Counted from the first letter of the stretch, positions 51,000 to 61,473 are shown. The stretch is 64,000 nt of DNA from Mesorhizobium onobrychidis (GCF_024707545.1 NZ_CP062229.1:1538501-1602500), one strand, 5' to 3'. The notes: a model not told the origin generated them from the sequence alone. Numbers and translations: made by a program.

Positions 51000-53270
51000 A
51001 TGCGTGATACGGCCAGTGGCCCGCGCGTTTTGCTGAAACGGCTCCGCGAGCTCATGCAGGAGCCGCTGGAGCCGCAGGAGCGGCTCGACCGCATCGTGCG
51101 CGATATCGCCGCCAACATGGTCGCCGAGGTGTGCTCGCTCTATGTGCTGCGCGCCGATTCGGTGCTGGAACTCTATGCCACCGAGGGTCTGAACCCGAAC
51201 GCCGTCCATCTGGCGCAGCTCAGGCTGGGGGAAGGCCTCGTCGGCACGATCGCGGCCTCAGCACGGCCGCTCAATCTCTCCAATGCACAGGAACATCCAG
51301 CCTTCGCCTACCTGCCGGAAACGGGGGAAGAGATCTACAATTCCTTCCTCGGCGTGCCGGTGCTCAGGGCAGGGCGCACGCTTGGTGTTCTGGTCGTCCA
51401 GAACAAGACCATGCGCCACTATCGCGACGACGAAGTCGAGGCGCTGGAAACGACGGCGATGGTGATTGCCGAGATGATCGCCACCGGCGACCTTGCCCGG
51501 CTGACCCGGCCCGGGCTCGAACTCGACCTGCGCCGCCCGGTGAGCTTTACCGGCCTGTCCTTCAACGAGGGTGTCGGGCTCGGTCATGTCGTGCTGCACG
51601 AGCCGCGCATCGTCGTCACCAATCTGTTCAACGAGGACAGCGATGAGGAGATCAAGCGGCTCGATGCGTCCCTTGGTTCGCTCCGGCTCTCCATCGACGA
51701 TATGCTGGAACGCCGCGAAGTCGCTTTCGAGGGCGAGCACCGCCAGGTGCTCGAAGCCTATCGCATGTTCGCCAACGACAGCGGCTGGGTGCGCCGGCTG
51801 GAAGAGGCGATCCGCAACGGCCTGACGGCGGAAGCGGCGGTGGAAAAAGTGCAGAGCGACATGCGTGCCCGCATGCTGCACATGACCGATCCGTATTTGC
51901 GCGAGCGGATGAGCGATTTCGACGATCTTGCCAACCGGCTGCTGCGCCAGTTGATGGGGCGCGGGCCGGACGATGTTGCGGCCTCGCTGCCGAAGGACGC
52001 CATCATCGTCGCCCGCTCGATGGGGGCCGCCGAACTGCTCGATTATCCCAGAGACAAGCTGCGCGGGCTGGTGCTCGAGGACGGCGCGGCGACCAGCCAT
52101 GTCGTTATCGTGGCGCGGGCCATGGGCATACCGGTCGCGGGCCAGATGAGGGGCGCCGTTTCCATGGCGGAAAACGGCGACGCCATCATTGTCGACGGCG
52201 AGGAAGGCGCGATCCATCTGCGCCCTCAGCCCGACCTCGAAGCCGCCTATGCCGAAAAAGTCCGCTTCCGGGCGCGGCGGCAGGAGGTCTACCGCGAACT
52301 GCGCAAGAAGCCGTCGGTGACCAAGGACGGCGTCCAGGTCGACCTTTTGATGAATGCTGGCCTGGCCGTCGATCTGCCGCAGCTTGCCGAGGCTGGCGCC
52401 GCCGGCATCGGCCTGTTCCGCACCGAGCTGCAATTCATGGTCGCCTCGACCTTTCCACGTGCGGAAGCCCAGGAACGGCTCTACCGCGACGTGCTCGACG
52501 CGGCGCGCGGCAAGCCGGTGACCTTCCGCACCATCGATATCGGCGGCGACAAGGTGCTGCCCTACTTCAAGGACACGATCCAGGAAGAGAACCCGGCGCT
52601 CGGCTGGCGCGCCATCCGCCTGACGCTCGACCGGCCGGGCCTGTTGCGCACCCAGATCCGCGCTCTCCTGAAGGCCTGCGGTGGGCGTGAACTGAAGCTG
52701 ATGCTGCCGATGGTGACGGAGCTCGGCGAGATCGCACAGGCGCGCGAGATCATCGATCGCGAGGTGCGGCATCTGTCCCGTTTTGCCCATCATCTGCCGA
52801 CCAGCCTGAAGCTCGGGGCCATGCTGGAAGTACCGTCGCTGCTGTTCCAACTCGACGAGTTGATGAAGGCCGTCGATTTCGTCTCGGTCGGCTCGAACGA
52901 TCTGTTCCAGTTCGTCATGGCGGTCGATCGCGGCAACACGCAGCTCTCCGACCGCTTCGATGCGCTGTCGACGCCGTTCCTGCGCGTTCTGAAGCAGATT
53001 GCCGACGCCGGGGTGCGCAATCAAACCCCGGTGACCTTGTGCGGCGAACTGGCCGGCAAGCCGATCTCGGCGATGGCGCTGATCGGCCTTGGCTACCGGT
53101 CGATCTCGATGTCGCCGGCTTCGATCGGTCCGGTCAAGGCGATGCTGACGGAACTGCCGCTGGCCGAACTGGAGACGTTCTTCGACGACAATCTCATGGC
53201 GCCGGTCCAGGGGTTGCCGATGCGGGCGCTGCTGCAGGCCTTTGCCGACGACCGCTCAATTCCGCTATAG
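51000..53270 (+). CDS. ptsP: nitrogen-PTS phosphoenolpyruvate-protein phosphotransferase (EI-Ntr)
   Basis: This 756-residue protein has an N-terminal GAF domain (about 30-165), the PEP-utiliser N-terminal helical domain, and the swivelling phospho-His domain with His367 in GAATSHVVIVARAMGIP. The PEP-binding barrel follows (GIGLFRTELQFM, RTIDIGGDKVLPYF, VGSNDLFQFVMAVDR, CGELAG). It starts the PTS-Ntr phosphorelay (EI-Ntr to NPr to EIIA-Ntr), which links nitrogen status to potassium transport, stringent response and carbon storage in rhizobia. The ATG at 51000 is preferred because GGAGAA lies nine bases before it. Confidence 0.96.
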   Translation: MRDTASGPRVLLKRLRELMQEPLEPQERLDRIVRDIAANMVAEVCSLYVLRADSVLELYATEGLNPNAVHLAQLRLGEGLVGTIAASARPLNLSNAQEHPAFAYLPETGEEIYNSFLGVPVLRAGRTLGVLVVQNKTMRHYRDDEVEALETTAMVIAEMIATGDLARLTRPGLELDLRRPVSFTGLSFNEGVGLGHVVLHEPRIVVTNLFNEDSDEEIKRLDASLGSLRLSIDDMLERREVAFEGEHRQVLEAYRMFANDSGWVRRLEEAIRNGLTAEAAVEKVQSDMRARMLHMTDPYLRERMSDFDDLANRLLRQLMGRGPDDVAASLPKDAIIVARSMGAAELLDYPRDKLRGLVLEDGAATSHVVIVARAMGIPVAGQMRGAVSMAENGDAIIVDGEEGAIHLRPQPDLEAAYAEKVRFRARRQEVYRELRKKPSVTKDGVQVDLLMNAGLAVDLPQLAEAGAAGIGLFRTELQFMVASTFPRAEAQERLYRDVLDAARGKPVTFRTIDIGGDKVLPYFKDTIQEENPALGWRAIRLTLDRPGLLRTQIRALLKACGGRELKLMLPMVTELGEIAQAREIIDREVRHLSRFAHHLPTSLKLGAMLEVPSLLFQLDELMKAVDFVSVGSNDLFQFVMAVDRGNTQLSDRFDALSTPFLRVLKQIADAGVRNQTPVTLCGELAGKPISAMALIGLGYRSISMSPASIGPVKAMLTELPLAELETFFDDNLMAPVQGLPMRALLQAFADDRSIPL

Positions 53271-53279
53271 ACTTTCGCC

Positions 53280-54359
53280 ATGATCAACCTGCCCCGCGAC
53301 CGTATGGATCAAGTCGTCAAGCGTTTCGACATGCTCGAAGCGCAGATGTCGGCCGGGCCGGCGGCGGACGCCTATGTCAAGATGGCGTCGGAATATGCCG
53401 ACATCCAGGAGATGGTGGCAAAGATCAGGGCGCTGCGAACCGCCGAGGATGAACAGGCCGACTTGCAGGCGATGCTCGCCGACAAAAGCACCGATGCCGA
53501 GATGCGGGCATTGGCCGAGGCCGATCTGCCCGAGGTCAGGGAACGCATCGAGGCGCTGCAGAGGGACATCCAGATCCTGCTTCTGCCCAAGGATGCCGCA
53601 GACGACAAGAACGCCATCCTCGAAATCCGCGCCGGAACCGGCGGCGACGAGGCGGCTCTCTTTGCAGGCGACCTGTTCCGCATGTACGAACGCTACGCCG
53701 CGGCACGCGGCTGGCGTTTCGAGACGGTGTCGGCCAGCGAGGGCGAGGTCGGCGGCTACAAGGAAATCATCGCCACTATTTCGGGCAAGGGGGTCTTTGC
53801 CCATCTGAAATTCGAGTCCGGTGTGCATCGTGTGCAGCGCGTGCCGGCGACCGAGGCCGGCGGGCGTATCCACACCTCGGCGGCGACGGTTGCCGTGCTG
53901 CCCGAAGCGGAAGAGGTCGACATCGACATCAGGGCCGAAGACATCCGCATCGACACGATGCGCGCCTCGGGTTCGGGCGGCCAGCACGTCAATACCACCG
54001 ATTCGGCGGTGCGCATCACCCATCTGCCGACCGGCATCATGGTGGTGCAGGCGGAGAAGTCGCAGCACCAGAACCGGGCGAAAGCCATGCAGATCCTGCG
54101 CGCCAGGCTTTACGACCTCGAGCGCAGCAAGGCTGACGAGGAACGCTCCGAATCACGCAAATCGCAGGTCGGTTCCGGCGATCGCTCGGAGCGCATCCGC
54201 ACCTATAATTTCCCGCAGGGCCGCGTCACCGACCATCGCATCAATTTGACGCTCTACAAGCTCGACCGGGTGATTATGGGCGAACTCGACGAGATCGTCG
54301 ACGCGCTGATCTCCGATCACCAGTCGAAGCTGCTCGCCGATATCGGCCTCGATGGCTGA
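53280..54359 (+). CDS. prfA: peptide chain release factor 1
   Basis: This 359-residue factor has the universal GGQ in [24 protein letters not shown] and the codon-reading region with [19 protein letters not shown] (PAT-type tripeptide PAT), so it recognises UAA and UAG. The ending [20 protein letters not shown] is conserved. It lies nine bases after ptsP and overlaps prmC by eight bases, the gene whose product methylates the GGQ glutamine. Confidence 0.97.
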   Translation: MINLPRDRMDQVVKRFDMLEAQMSAGPAADAYVKMASEYADIQEMVAKIRALRTAEDEQADLQAMLADKSTDAEMRALAEADLPEVRERIEALQRDIQILLLPKDAADDKNAILEIRAGTGGDEAALFAGDLFRMYERYAAARGWRFETVSASEGEVGGYKEIIATISGKGVFAHLKFESGVHRVQRVPATEAGGRIHTSAATVAVLPEAEEVDIDIRAEDIRIDTMRASGSGGQHVNTTDSAVRITHLPTGIMVVQAEKSQHQNRAKAMQILRARLYDLERSKADEERSESRKSQVGSGDRSERIRTYNFPQGRVTDHRINLTLYKLDRVIMGELDEIVDALISDHQSKLLADIGLDG

Positions 54360-55230
54360 CACTCTGCCCGGGACGCTCGGGCCGCTGCTGAAAGCGGCGC
54401 GGGCACGTCTTGCCGCGGCCGCAGTCGCCGATCCGGCGCTGGATGCAAGGCTGATCGTCGAACATCTTTCCGGCACGACCCGCACACAAGCCATCGCCGA
54501 TCCCGAATGCACGGTCGATGCCTGCGCGATTGCCGCGATCGATGCAGCCTTGAGGCGACGGATTGCCGGTGAGCCGGTGCATCGCATCCTCGGCCATCGC
54601 GAATTCTACGGCTTGCGCCTGTCGCTGTCACCGGAAACGCTGGAGCCGCGACCGGACACCGAAACGCTGGTCGAAGCGGTGCTGCCCTTCGTTAGAGCAA
54701 CAGCGGAACGGCAAGGCCAATGCCGGATCCTCGATCTCGGCACCGGCACCGGCGCGATCGCGCTGGCGCTGCTCAGCGCCGTTCCGGCGGCGGTCGCCAC
54801 CGGTGTCGATATTTCGCAAGGCGCGCTGGCGACCGCCATGCGCAATGCCGGGGAATTGGGGTTAGCCGACCGGTTCCAGGTGCTCAAATCCGACTGGTTC
54901 GAAAAAGTTTTTGGCCGATACCATGTAATTGCCGCTAACCCTCCCTATATAGCGTCCATAGACATTGAAAATCTGCAGGACGAAGTCCGCGATTTCGATC
55001 CACGCCAAGCCCTCAATGGCGGCGTGGACGGTCTGAGTCCCTACAGGATCATCGCCGCCGAGGCGGCAGGTTTTTTGGAAGCCGAGGGCAGGATTGCGGT
55101 CGAGATCGGCCACACCCAACGCAAAGATGTCACGGGCATATTCTCCGCAGCCGGCTATATGCCGGCGGGGGTATTGCGAGACTTTGGCGGAAACGAGAGG
55201 GTTCTGATCTTTGAACTGACAAAGCCGTGA
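54352..55230 (+). CDS. prmC: release factor glutamine methyltransferase
   Basis: This 292-residue protein has an N-terminal helical domain ([20 protein letters not shown]) and a SAM-binding domain with [16 protein letters not shown]. The NPPY motif in [16 protein letters not shown] holds the target glutamine. It methylates the GGQ Gln of release factors 1 and 2. The ATG overlaps the 3' end of prfA, so the enzyme and its substrate are made together. Confidence 0.96.
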   Translation: MADTLPGTLGPLLKAARARLAAAAVADPALDARLIVEHLSGTTRTQAIADPECTVDACAIAAIDAALRRRIAGEPVHRILGHREFYGLRLSLSPETLEPRPDTETLVEAVLPFVRATAERQGQCRILDLGTGTGAIALALLSAVPAAVATGVDISQGALATAMRNAGELGLADRFQVLKSDWFEKVFGRYHVIAANPPYIASIDIENLQDEVRDFDPRQALNGGVDGLSPYRIIAAEAAGFLEAEGRIAVEIGHTQRKDVTGIFSAAGYMPAGVLRDFGGNERVLIFELTKP

Positions 55231-55532
55231 TGCAGTGCAAAAAAGCGCTTGGCAATGCCGGGGAATGCGGCTAGGGTCGCCTTAACCGGATGAGACGAAG
55301 CAGGCAGTGCTCTTAGCGATTCGGTTTCCTTGGAAATAGCTGCCTTCTTGCGCAAACGACGCCCAAGCTTCGTGCGGGAATCGTCCGGCAAGTGATGTAA
55401 CCGGAACAGGATGACACGTGGCGCCAACGCAATCGATGCGGGCGAACGCCGGTGAAGAGACGAAACGGCTGGCTGCATGAGCGCCTCCGTTCGTGAAAAA
55501 GTTTTCGAAAATTTCAAAATGAAGAGAGTCGA
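55231..55532. other. leader/intergenic region before the DUF4167 gene
   Basis: No gene is supported. The last 60 bases are AT-rich (gttttcgaaaatttcaaaat) and precede the start with a GAGAG ribosome site. A long leader for the DUF4167 transcript is possible. Confidence 0.4.
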
Positions 55533-56510
55533 ATGAGGCCACAACAGCAGAACAGGCGCATGCGCGGTCGCAACAACAATGGCGGCGGCAATAACAACAA
55601 CAACAACCGCAAGGGCCCAAATCCCCTGACGCGCAACTACGAGAGCAACGGTCCGGATGTGAAGATCCGCGGATCGGCTCAGCAGATCGCCGAAAAATAC
55701 GCAACCCTTGCCCGTGACGCGCAAAGCTCCGGCGACCGGGTGATGGCGGAAAACTATCTCCAGCACGCCGAGCACTACAATCGCATCATCGCTGCGGCGC
55801 AGGCGCAGCTACCGATCCAGAGCGCTCAGCAGAACCGCGACGATTTCGACGATGACGGCGACGAAGATCGCGACGAGTTCGACAATGCCGGCAACAGCAA
55901 TGTCGGTGAGACTGCGGCTCCGGTGGTCAACCACGGTGGCGGCCCGCAGCCGGTCATCGACGGCACGCCGGCCGAGTTGGCGTTCAACCAGGAAAGCGGC
56001 CGTGATAATCGCGATAACCGTGGGCGCGATAACGATGGACGCGACAACAATGGCGGCCGCCATCGTGACCGTCGCCCCAATGGCGGCTTCGGCCAGAACG
56101 GCCAGCGCGGCGAATACGGTGCGCGCGGCGAGCAGGGCGGACAACGCGACGATCAGAGCCGGCGCGACGATCAGAACCGGCGCGGCGATCAGAGCCGGCG
56201 CAACGAGACACCGGTACAGAACGAGACGCCGGTACAGGCGGAAGCTGTGTCTCCGGTCGAGCCGGTTTCTGTGGCCGAACCCGCGCCGCAGTTCGAAAAC
56301 TTTTCGCCGGCGGCTCTCGCTGCCCAGGCCGAGATGAACGAAGCAGCCGCCGAAAGCGGCGCTGCCCGCCGCCCCAGGCGTCCGCGCCGCCCGCGCGTCA
56401 ATGCTGATCAGGTGGATCGCGGTAACGACAATGCTGGCGCTGATAACGTGAATGCAGCTCCGGCGGAAGAGGCCGGTGGCGAGCCCGCCATCATCGACGT
56501 CAACAACTGA
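55533..56510 (+). CDS. DUF4167 domain protein with disordered Arg/Asn/Asp-rich tail
   Basis: This 325-residue protein starts MRPQQQNRRMRGRNNNGGGN. The DUF4167 core (about 26-95: NPLTRNYESNGPDVKIRGSA, QQIAEKYATLARDAQSSGDR, AENYLQHAEHYNRIIAAAQ) follows. The remainder is low-complexity, with RDNRDNRGRDNDGRDNN. An 18-base repeat occurs three times at 56148-56201 and another twice at 56202-56237. It ends with an RRPRRPRRPRV block. The RGG-like and Arg-rich character suggests RNA binding, which is an inference. A strong terminator follows. Confidence 0.92.
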   Translation: MRPQQQNRRMRGRNNNGGGNNNNNNRKGPNPLTRNYESNGPDVKIRGSAQQIAEKYATLARDAQSSGDRVMAENYLQHAEHYNRIIAAAQAQLPIQSAQQNRDDFDDDGDEDRDEFDNAGNSNVGETAAPVVNHGGGPQPVIDGTPAELAFNQESGRDNRDNRGRDNDGRDNNGGRHRDRRPNGGFGQNGQRGEYGARGEQGGQRDDQSRRDDQNRRGDQSRRNETPVQNETPVQAEAVSPVEPVSVAEPAPQFENFSPAALAAQAEMNEAAAESGAARRPRRPRRPRVNADQVDRGNDNAGADNVNAAPAEEAGGEPAIIDVNN

Positions 56511-56536
56511 TCGAGCAAGGCTTCAGACATTCTTGG

Positions 56537-56569
56537 ACGGCGGAGAGAAATCTCCGCCGTTTTTGTTTT
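56537..56569 (+). terminator. Rho-independent terminator after the DUF4167 gene
   Basis: A perfect 10-bp stem, acggcggaga (56537-56546) / tctccgccgt (56551-56560), with a GAAA tetraloop is followed by ttttgtttt. This is a textbook intrinsic terminator 27 bases past the stop codon. Confidence 0.92.
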
Positions 56570-56611
56570 GCGCGCCCGGGCAATATTATGCATTCACCAT
56601 TATTGGGACGT

Positions 56612-56640
56612 CTTGAGGGTCCGTGGCTTGCGCCCCATAT
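56612..56640 (+). promoter_or_regulatory. RpoH (sigma-32)-type heat-shock promoter of clpB
   Basis: CTTGAG (56612-56617) and CCCCATAT (56633-56640) are separated by 15 bases, matching the alphaproteobacterial RpoH consensus of CTTGAA and CCCCAT-type boxes. It lies 94 bases before the clpB start and after a strong terminator, so clpB is transcribed independently. Confidence 0.8.
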
Positions 56641-56733
56641 CTCGCGTGAACAGGATCCGGCTCGAACGGGCGGGTCCGTCACCGCAATCTGATCCGGTGC
56701 CGCAAAGCGGGCCGGTGACGGAAGGAGACAGAG

Positions 56734-59340
56734 ATGAACCTTGAAAAATATTCCGAGCGCGTGCGCGGCTTCATCCAGTCCGCGCAGACCTTGGCGCTCT
56801 CGCGCAACCACCAGCAATTCACCCCCGAACATATATTGAAAGTGCTCGTCGACGACGACGAGGGCTTGGCCGCGTCGTTGATCGAGCGCGCCGGCGGCAG
56901 CGTCCGCGACGTCAAGCTTGGCGTCGAGACGGCACTTGAGGCAATGCCCAAGGTGGAAGGCGGCAACGGCCAGCTCTATCTGGCGCAGCCGCTGGCCAAG
57001 GTATTCTCGACCGCCGAGGAACTGGCCAAGAAGGCCGGCGACAGCTTCGTCACGGTCGAGCGGCTGCTGACGGCGCTGGCGGTCGAGAAATCCGCCAAGA
57101 CCGCTGACATCCTGACCAAGGCCGGGGTGACGCCACAGGCGCTGAACCAGGTGATCAACGACGTCCGCAAGGGTCGTACCGCCGATTCGGCGAGCGCCGA
57201 GCAGGGCTATGATGCGCTGAAGAAGTACGCGCGCGACCTGACTTCCGACGGCCGCGCCGGCAAGCTCGACCCGGTCATCGGCCGCGACGACGAGATCCGC
57301 CGCACCATCCAGGTGCTGTCGCGCCGCACCAAGAACAATCCGGTGCTGATCGGTGAACCCGGCGTCGGTAAGACGGCGATCGCCGAAGGACTGGCGTTGC
57401 GCATCGTCAACGGCGATGTGCCGGAATCGCTCAAAGACAAGCAGTTGATGGCGCTCGATATGGGGTCGCTGATCGCCGGTGCCAAATATCGCGGCGAATT
57501 CGAGGAGCGGCTGAAGGCGATCCTTTCGGAAGTTACCGCTGCCGCCGGCGGCATCATCCTGTTCATTGATGAGATGCACACGCTGGTCGGCGCCGGCAAG
57601 GCGGATGGCGCCATGGATGCGTCGAACCTGCTGAAGCCGGCGCTGGCTCGCGGCGAACTCCACTGCGTCGGCGCAACGACGCTCGATGAATACCGCAAGC
57701 ATGTCGAGAAGGACGCCGCCCTTGCCCGCCGGTTCCAGCCGGTCTTCGTCAATGAGCCGACGGTGGAAGACACCGTCTCCATCCTGCGCGGCCTGAAGGA
57801 AAAATACGAGCAGCACCACAAGGTGCGCATCTCGGATTCGGCGCTGGTCGCGGCAGCGTCGCTGTCCAACCGCTATATCGCCGACCGCTTCCTGCCGGAC
57901 AAGGCCATCGACCTTGTCGACGAGGCCGCGTCGCGGCTCCGGATGCAGGTCGATTCGAAGCCCGAAGCGCTGGACGAGATCGACCGCCGCATCATGCAGC
58001 TCAAGATCGAGCGTGAGGCGCTGAAGGTCGAGAAGGACGACGCGTCGAAGGACCGGCTCGCCCGCCTCGAAAAGGATCTTTCCGCTCTGGAAGAAGAATC
58101 GACCGAACTGACCTCGAAATGGCAGGCCGAGAAGCAGAAGCTCGGGCTCGCCGCCGACCTGAAGAAACAGCTCGACGAGGCGCGCAACGAGCTCGCCATT
58201 GCCCAGCGCAAGGGCGAATTCCAGCGCGCCGGCGAACTTGCCTATGGCAAGATTCCGGAATTGGAAAAGAAGCTGAAGGCAGCCGAAGCCCAGGACGGCA
58301 AGGTCGGCATGGTCGAAGAGGTGGTCACCCCCGATCACGTCGCTCATATCGTGTCGCGCTGGACCGGCATTCCGGTCGACAAGATGCTGCAAGGCGAGCG
58401 TGACAAGCTGCTGCGCATGGAAGACGAGATCGGCAAGCGCGTCGTCGGCCAGGGCGAGGCGGTGCAGGCCGTGTCGAAAGCCGTTCGCCGTGCCCGCGCC
58501 GGCCTGCAGGATCCGAACCGGCCGATCGGCTCATTCATGTTCCTCGGACCGACGGGTGTCGGCAAGACCGAACTGACCAAGGCGCTCGCCAGCTTCCTGT
58601 TCGACGACGAGAGCGCCATGGTGCGCATCGACATGTCGGAATTCATGGAGAAGCACTCGGTCGCCCGGCTTATCGGCGCGCCTCCCGGCTATGTCGGCTA
58701 TGAGGAAGGCGGCGCGCTGACCGAAGCGGTGCGGCGCCGGCCCTATCAGGTCGTGCTGTTCGACGAGATCGAGAAGGCGCATCCGGACGTGTTCAACGTG
58801 CTGCTGCAGGTGCTCGACGACGGCCGTCTGACCGACGGGCAGGGCCGTACGGTCGATTTCCGCAACACGCTGATCATCATGACGTCGAACCTCGGCGCCG
58901 AATATCTGGTCAATCTCGGCGAGAACCAGGACGTCGATGTCGTCCGCGACGAGGTGATGAGCGTCGTCAGGGCGTCGTTCCGGCCGGAGTTCCTCAACCG
59001 CGTCGACGAGGTGATCCTGTTCCACCGGCTGCGCCGGCAGGATATGGGCCGCATCGTCGAGATCCAGCTCAAGCGGCTGGAAAGCCTGCTCGTCGATCGC
59101 AAGATCACGCTTTCGCTGGACCAGGAGGCGATCGACTGGCTGGCGGCCAAGGGCTACGATCCGGCCTATGGCGCGCGGCCGCTGAAGCGGGTGATGCAGA
59201 AGGACCTGCAGGACCCGCTGGCGGAGAAGATCCTGCTCGGCGACATCCTCGACAGTTCGACCGTCAAGGTCACCGCCGGTTCCGACCGGTTGAACTTCCG
59301 CTCGAAGCCGACAGTCGTGGCGACCGAGGCGGCGGCCTGA
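56734..59340 (+). CDS. clpB: ATP-dependent disaggregase ClpB
   Basis: This 868-residue Hsp100 protein has an N-terminal Clp repeat domain. AAA-1 carries Walker [19 protein letters not shown] at about 205. A long coiled-coil middle domain lies at about 410-530 ([20 protein letters not shown]). AAA-2 carries Walker [19 protein letters not shown] at about 605 and Walker [25 protein letters not shown]. The middle domain and absence of an IGF loop distinguish ClpB from ClpA. It rescues aggregated proteins with DnaK. AAGGAG stands a few bases before the ATG. Confidence 0.98.
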   Translation: MNLEKYSERVRGFIQSAQTLALSRNHQQFTPEHILKVLVDDDEGLAASLIERAGGSVRDVKLGVETALEAMPKVEGGNGQLYLAQPLAKVFSTAEELAKKAGDSFVTVERLLTALAVEKSAKTADILTKAGVTPQALNQVINDVRKGRTADSASAEQGYDALKKYARDLTSDGRAGKLDPVIGRDDEIRRTIQVLSRRTKNNPVLIGEPGVGKTAIAEGLALRIVNGDVPESLKDKQLMALDMGSLIAGAKYRGEFEERLKAILSEVTAAAGGIILFIDEMHTLVGAGKADGAMDASNLLKPALARGELHCVGATTLDEYRKHVEKDAALARRFQPVFVNEPTVEDTVSILRGLKEKYEQHHKVRISDSALVAAASLSNRYIADRFLPDKAIDLVDEAASRLRMQVDSKPEALDEIDRRIMQLKIEREALKVEKDDASKDRLARLEKDLSALEEESTELTSKWQAEKQKLGLAADLKKQLDEARNELAIAQRKGEFQRAGELAYGKIPELEKKLKAAEAQDGKVGMVEEVVTPDHVAHIVSRWTGIPVDKMLQGERDKLLRMEDEIGKRVVGQGEAVQAVSKAVRRARAGLQDPNRPIGSFMFLGPTGVGKTELTKALASFLFDDESAMVRIDMSEFMEKHSVARLIGAPPGYVGYEEGGALTEAVRRRPYQVVLFDEIEKAHPDVFNVLLQVLDDGRLTDGQGRTVDFRNTLIIMTSNLGAEYLVNLGENQDVDVVRDEVMSVVRASFRPEFLNRVDEVILFHRLRRQDMGRIVEIQLKRLESLLVDRKITLSLDQEAIDWLAAKGYDPAYGARPLKRVMQKDLQDPLAEKILLGDILDSSTVKVTAGSDRLNFRSKPTVVATEAAA

Positions 59341-59384
59341 TTTCGAGCCCGCCACGTGATTAAACACTAAACGGTGGGGCGCAG

Positions 59385-59750
59385 ATGACGCTGGATGACT
59401 ACAACAGCTTCTGCGCCTCGCTGCCTGCGGCGAGCCACGTCGTCCAGTGGGGCGGCGCCCATGTCTGGAAGGTCGGAGCCAAGGTCTTTGCGATCGGCGG
59501 TTGGAGCGAGGGCAAGGAGCCGTTCGTCACCTTCAAATGCTCCGACATCGCTTATGACATCTTGAAGGAACAGCCGGGCCTTCGGCCCGCGCCCTATCTT
59601 GCCTCACGCGGCATGAAATGGATCCAGCGCCAGACAAACCAAAGCATGGACGATGACGCGCTGAAGGACTATCTGCGCGAAAGCCATCGCCTTGTCGTGC
59701 TCAAGCTGACGAAGCAGGCGCGCAAGGAATTGGGACTCGCCACCAGCTAG
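59385..59750 (+). CDS. MmcQ/YjbR-family DNA-binding-fold protein
   Basis: This 121-residue protein shows the family pattern SLPAASHVVQWGGAHVWKVGAKVFAIGGW, FKCSDIAYDILKEQPGLRPAPYLASRGMKWIQRQ, and a C-terminal LRESHRLVVLKLTKQARKELG. The CyaY-like fold may bind DNA, but the function is undetermined. It lies 44 bases downstream of clpB on the same strand. Confidence 0.9.
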   Translation: MTLDDYNSFCASLPAASHVVQWGGAHVWKVGAKVFAIGGWSEGKEPFVTFKCSDIAYDILKEQPGLRPAPYLASRGMKWIQRQTNQSMDDDALKDYLRESHRLVVLKLTKQARKELGLATS

Positions 59751-59859
59751 CTATGTTGCTCTCATCGCCAGAAATCCGCCATCTTCATGCCCGGTTCATG
59801 TTGGAACCTTATGGTTGGCAACTGATTTGCTGGCGAAGGGGTTCGCTGCCGTATAGGCC

Positions 59860-59943
59860 CTAAAATCGAATTCGATTTTCGGAATGCGGAGATTTTAAGT
59901 GTTAGAGCGTCCTTGCGCGTCCGAAGGGACGCGCGGCGCTCCA
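59860..59943. repeat. rhizobial palindromic intergenic repeat, family A
   Basis: The perfect palindrome aaaatcgaattcgatttt (59862-59879) is followed by a linker and a stem gagcgtcc / gcggcgctc with gcgcgtcc-gaa-gggacgcgc at the tip. It is the most symmetrical of the three copies. It ends 52 bases before the L,D-transpeptidase start. Confidence 0.85.
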
Positions 59944-59994
59944 AAGTGACAACGCCGGGCGGGCGGCAATTATGGACTGGAGAATTTGCCCAAC

Positions 59995-61473
59995 ATGTTC
60001 CGCACGATCTTCACCCTTTCGGCGCTTGCCGCCGGGCTGCTTTCTTCGAGCGCAATGGCCGCGCCGACGGAAGACATCGCGCCGCGATCTGCCCGTGCGG
60101 CCGATGCCGGTGGCGTGCTGGTCGCTCAGAACGGCGATTTCGACGTCTATTACGACGCCAGGGGAAACCGCGTCATCGTCGATGCGGAAACCGGCAAGGT
60201 CCTCGCTATCCAGCCGCCGCAGACCAGGTTCGACCGCCGCGCGCTCCGCCGCGAGCGCTTGCGCAATCTCGGACCGGTCGAGGACGACCGCTATTATCTC
60301 GACGACCCGGAAGACGCGGCGCGCTTGCGCCGCAGGCAATTGGAGGAGGAAGGCCTGATCGTCGTACCGCCGGTCGACGAAGTCGTACCGCCGGTCGACG
60401 AATACGATCCCTACAGCGACAATTCGGTGGAAGCTTTTCCCGAAGCACCGCGCGATGACGGCAGCTATGGCAACGATTATCCGGAAGCGCCGCAGCCGAT
60501 AGAGCCGCGCACCGTCAAGCGCCAGCCGCTCGACGAGGCTTCGATCGAGCCGCCGGCGCCGGGCGACCAGGCGGCACTGCCGCCAAAGATCGGCGGCGAG
60601 ACCGTTATTGATCCGTCGCTTTCACTCGGTGCACGCAAGGATGTTGCTGCGTTGCAAGTGCTGCTCGACCGCGCCGGCGCTTCGCCCGGCGTCGTCGACG
60701 GGCGCTTCGGCTCGAATGTCGACAAGGCGCTCGCCGCCTACAACGAGATCACCGGCGGCAATCTGCGGTCGACCGATGTGGTCGGCATCCAGGCAGCCCT
60801 TGAGCAGTCCGGCGGCGATGCCTTCGCCTCCTACAACATCACGTCCGAGGATGCGGCCGGCCCCTATGTCGCCTCGGTGCCTGAAGACTACGGCCAGAAG
60901 GCGCAGCTCGATCGGCTGAGCTACACCTCCGTCACCGAAGCGCTGGCCGAGCGGTTCCATATGGACGAGAACTATCTGAAGGCGCTCAATCCGGAAGCGA
61001 ACTTCAACCGTCCCGGCACGATCATCAAGGTAGCCAACTTCGGCAGGCTTGTGGCGAAGCCGGTGGCAAGCATCATCGCCGACAAGGGCAAGAAGCAGGT
61101 CCGCGCCTATGACGCGTCGGGCAAGCTAATCGCGGTCTATCCAGCCACCATCGGCTCGGCGGACACGCCTTCACCCACCGGCACGCATGCGGTGTCGCGG
61201 GTCGCTCTCGACCCGAACTACACCTACAATCCGAACCTCAATTTCAAGCAGGGCGAAAACAACAAGATCCTGACCATCCCGCCGGGCCCGAACGGCCCCG
61301 TCGGCTCGGTCTGGATTGCGCTGGACAAGCCGACCTACGGCATTCACGGCACACCCGACCCCTCCAAGATCGGCAAGACCGAAAGTCATGGCTGCGTGCG
61401 GCTGACCAATTGGGACGCGCGCGAACTGGCAAAAATCGTGTCGCCGGGCGTCACGGTGGAATTCATCGACTGA
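59995..61473 (+). CDS. L,D-transpeptidase with peptidoglycan-binding domain
   Basis: This 492-residue exported protein has a signal peptide (MFRTIFTLSALAAGLLSSSAMAA), an acidic linker with a perfect 21-base tandem repeat (60361-60402, encoding VVPPVDE twice), and a peptidoglycan-binding domain (LGARKDVAALQVLLDRAGAS). The C-terminal YkuD domain has catalytic His and Cys467 in SHGCVRLTNWDARELAKIV. It forms 3-3 crosslinks or anchors proteins to peptidoglycan in the periplasm. ATG at 59995 is used. A TTG at 59986 closer to GGAG is the alternative. Confidence 0.94.
   Translation: MFRTIFTLSALAAGLLSSSAMAAPTEDIAPRSARAADAGGVLVAQNGDFDVYYDARGNRVIVDAETGKVLAIQPPQTRFDRRALRRERLRNLGPVEDDRYYLDDPEDAARLRRRQLEEEGLIVVPPVDEVVPPVDEYDPYSDNSVEAFPEAPRDDGSYGNDYPEAPQPIEPRTVKRQPLDEASIEPPAPGDQAALPPKIGGETVIDPSLSLGARKDVAALQVLLDRAGASPGVVDGRFGSNVDKALAAYNEITGGNLRSTDVVGIQAALEQSGGDAFASYNITSEDAAGPYVASVPEDYGQKAQLDRLSYTSVTEALAERFHMDENYLKALNPEANFNRPGTIIKVANFGRLVAKPVASIIADKGKKQVRAYDASGKLIAVYPATIGSADTPSPTGTHAVSRVALDPNYTYNPNLNFKQGENNKILTIPPGPNGPVGSVWIALDKPTYGIHGTPDPSKIGKTESHGCVRLTNWDARELAKIVSPGVTVEFID

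Noticed and set aside
51258..53024. 588-codon minus-strand frame opposite ptsP
   Set aside because: Antisense shadow of a complete EI-Ntr gene, with no motif or credible start.
56148..56237. Regular 18-base repeats considered as a CRISPR array
   Set aside because: They are in-frame tandem repeats without spacers inside a protein-coding tail, and no cas gene is present in the window.
56500..58392. 630-codon minus-strand frame opposite clpB
   Set aside because: Antisense shadow of clpB. It includes the terminator and promoter region and has no recognisable domain.
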